DNA of 5,712 nucleotides from Bacteroidota bacterium (GTDB taxonomy: Bacteria; Bacteroidota; Bacteroidia; Cytophagales; Cyclobacteriaceae). A model generated the notes under the pieces. The model saw nothing but the letters and a program-made list of their open reading frames with translations. It was not told where the DNA came from and searched no databases. The translations under genes were made by a program, and so were the position numbers. Position 1 is the first letter of the stretch. Each line of letters starts with the position of its first letter. The DNA is taken from the NCBI GenBank assembly GCA_003242315.1, contig QGUY01000254.1, positions 1 to 5,712 of the forward strand, given 5' to 3'. Shown one piece after another: positions 5,094 to 5,712 of the stretch.

Positions 5094-5712
5094 CTAAAAT
5101 TCCGACTGCGTCCGCACATTAAGCATTGCCATCTTCACCGGACCGTTATTGACAGCAACTAACACTCTTTCACCATCAACGACAATTTTTCTTACGTCAC
5201 CCGCTAACTGTAGTCCAGTTCTCGCCGGCTTGACAAACTCAAATCCTCCCTTTCCGTCGCCCAGAAAAACAAACCCGGTATTTCCTGTCATCTTACCTGT
5301 TCTTGATCGTGTTGCCGTAAGATTTCCACCGGCAATAAAGTCTAGGTTGCCATCACCATCCACATCAAGAACCGCGACAGCGAACATCGGCGCAATTTGT
5401 GCTTCGATGGAAAGAGGTTCGACAACGAACTGAGTTCCGTCATTCCTGACGTAGCAACTCTGCATTTGCACCATCGTCAGCTGAGACGCCTTCTTCTTTT
5501 CGTCTGGCGTCAGCAGTTCATCAAGACTAGCACGGGAATAGCTGTCGTAATCCTTAAACCGCTTCCGAAAACCCGGCAGCTGGCCTACCAATTCATCGCG
5601 TGTAGGATATGGATAGCTCCGATCCATGATGTAGTAGTTGAGGATCGGTCTCTTATACAAATCTCCAGGCCAACGAAACGGTATAAAATCTCGAAGGCGG
5701 TCTTTGGTTGAA
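5094..5712 (-). CDS. VCBS/FG-GAP repeat-containing protein, C-terminal part
   Basis: The open frame continues to the right edge without a start, so about 205 C-terminal residues are present and the N-terminus is outside. A TTG at 5660 could be taken as a start, but upstream codons (STKDRLRDFIPFRWPGD) run smoothly into the rest, so the gene is partial. The visible part contains a PTRDELVGQLP...FKDYDSY block, then an FG-GAP/VCBS-type repeat with DVDGDGNLDF, a DxDGDGxxD calcium-binding loop, and a second blade-like stretch FLGDGKGGFEFV. This is the C-terminal pattern of the large VCBS repeat (CRTAC1/ASPIC-UnbV-like) proteins common in Bacteroidota, usually exported and around a thousand residues long. 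They are predicted beta-propellers at the cell surface; the function is not established. No type IX secretion C-terminal domain is seen. It is convergent with the second transporter operon. Confidence 0.85.
   Translation of the reverse strand, partial: STKDRLRDFIPFRWPGDLYKRPILNYYIMDRSYPYPTRDELVGQLPGFRKRFKDYDSYSRASLDELLTPDEKKKASQLTMVQMQSCYVRNDGTQFVVEPLSIEAQIAPMFAVAVLDVDGDGNLDFIAGGNLTATRSRTGKMTGNTGFVFLGDGKGGFEFVKPARTGLQLAGDVRKIVVDGERVLVAVNNGPVKMAMLNVRTQSEF

Overview
The window looks like a chromosomal stretch from a member of the Bacteroidota, possibly a cytophagalean or chitinophagalean; the rank below phylum is a guess. The reasons are: exact matches to the Bacteroidota -7 promoter element TAnnTTTG, start codons without clear Shine-Dalgarno sequences, intergenic repeats built on GCTGAGCGGAGTCGAAG (a kind often seen in these genomes), a retropepsin-like protease and a VCBS/FG-GAP protein of types common in that phylum, and split YeeE/YedE transporter gene pairs. 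Stop codons are standard, and TGA is used as a real stop.

Layout, left to right. (1) At 1-334 (+) is the C-terminal part of a retropepsin-like aspartic protease. It is broken by an apparent one-base frameshift right at the catalytic DTGS motif. (2) At 335-758 there is no gene, but there are repeats: two copies of a GCTGAGCG-type element in one orientation, a large hairpin, and a tandem array of three copies in the other orientation. (3) At 759-1424 (-) is a rhomboid intramembrane serine protease, divergent from a HAD-IIA (NagD-like) phosphatase at 1495-2271 (+). (4) At 2272-2362 is a convergent intergenic region made of two facing arrays with a 7-base period (GATTNNN), probably a two-way terminator. 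(5) At 2363-3457 (-) is a two-gene operon for a split YeeE/YedE-type sulfur-compound transporter. (6) At 3631-3897 (+) is a small, very lysine-rich protein of unknown function. (7) At 4035-5089 (+) is a second split YeeE/YedE pair, paralogous to the first and pointing the other way. (8) At 5094-5712 (-) is the C-terminal part of a VCBS/FG-GAP repeat protein that runs off the right edge.

The main functional theme is the pair of head-to-head sulfur-transporter cassettes around the lysine-rich gene. Each cassette encodes one half-protein with the GGCTSGH cysteine motif and a second half-protein with the TGACPG cysteine motif, which together should form one permease for thiosulfate or a related sulfur compound. 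The two cassettes have clearly diverged in sequence, so this is not a recent duplication or an assembly artefact. The other genes (protease remnant, rhomboid, phosphatase, VCBS protein) show no obvious link to sulfur metabolism. I did not find a new defence or mobile system. The less usual items are the dual cassette, the 7-base-period arrays just after gene ends, and the frameshifted protease.
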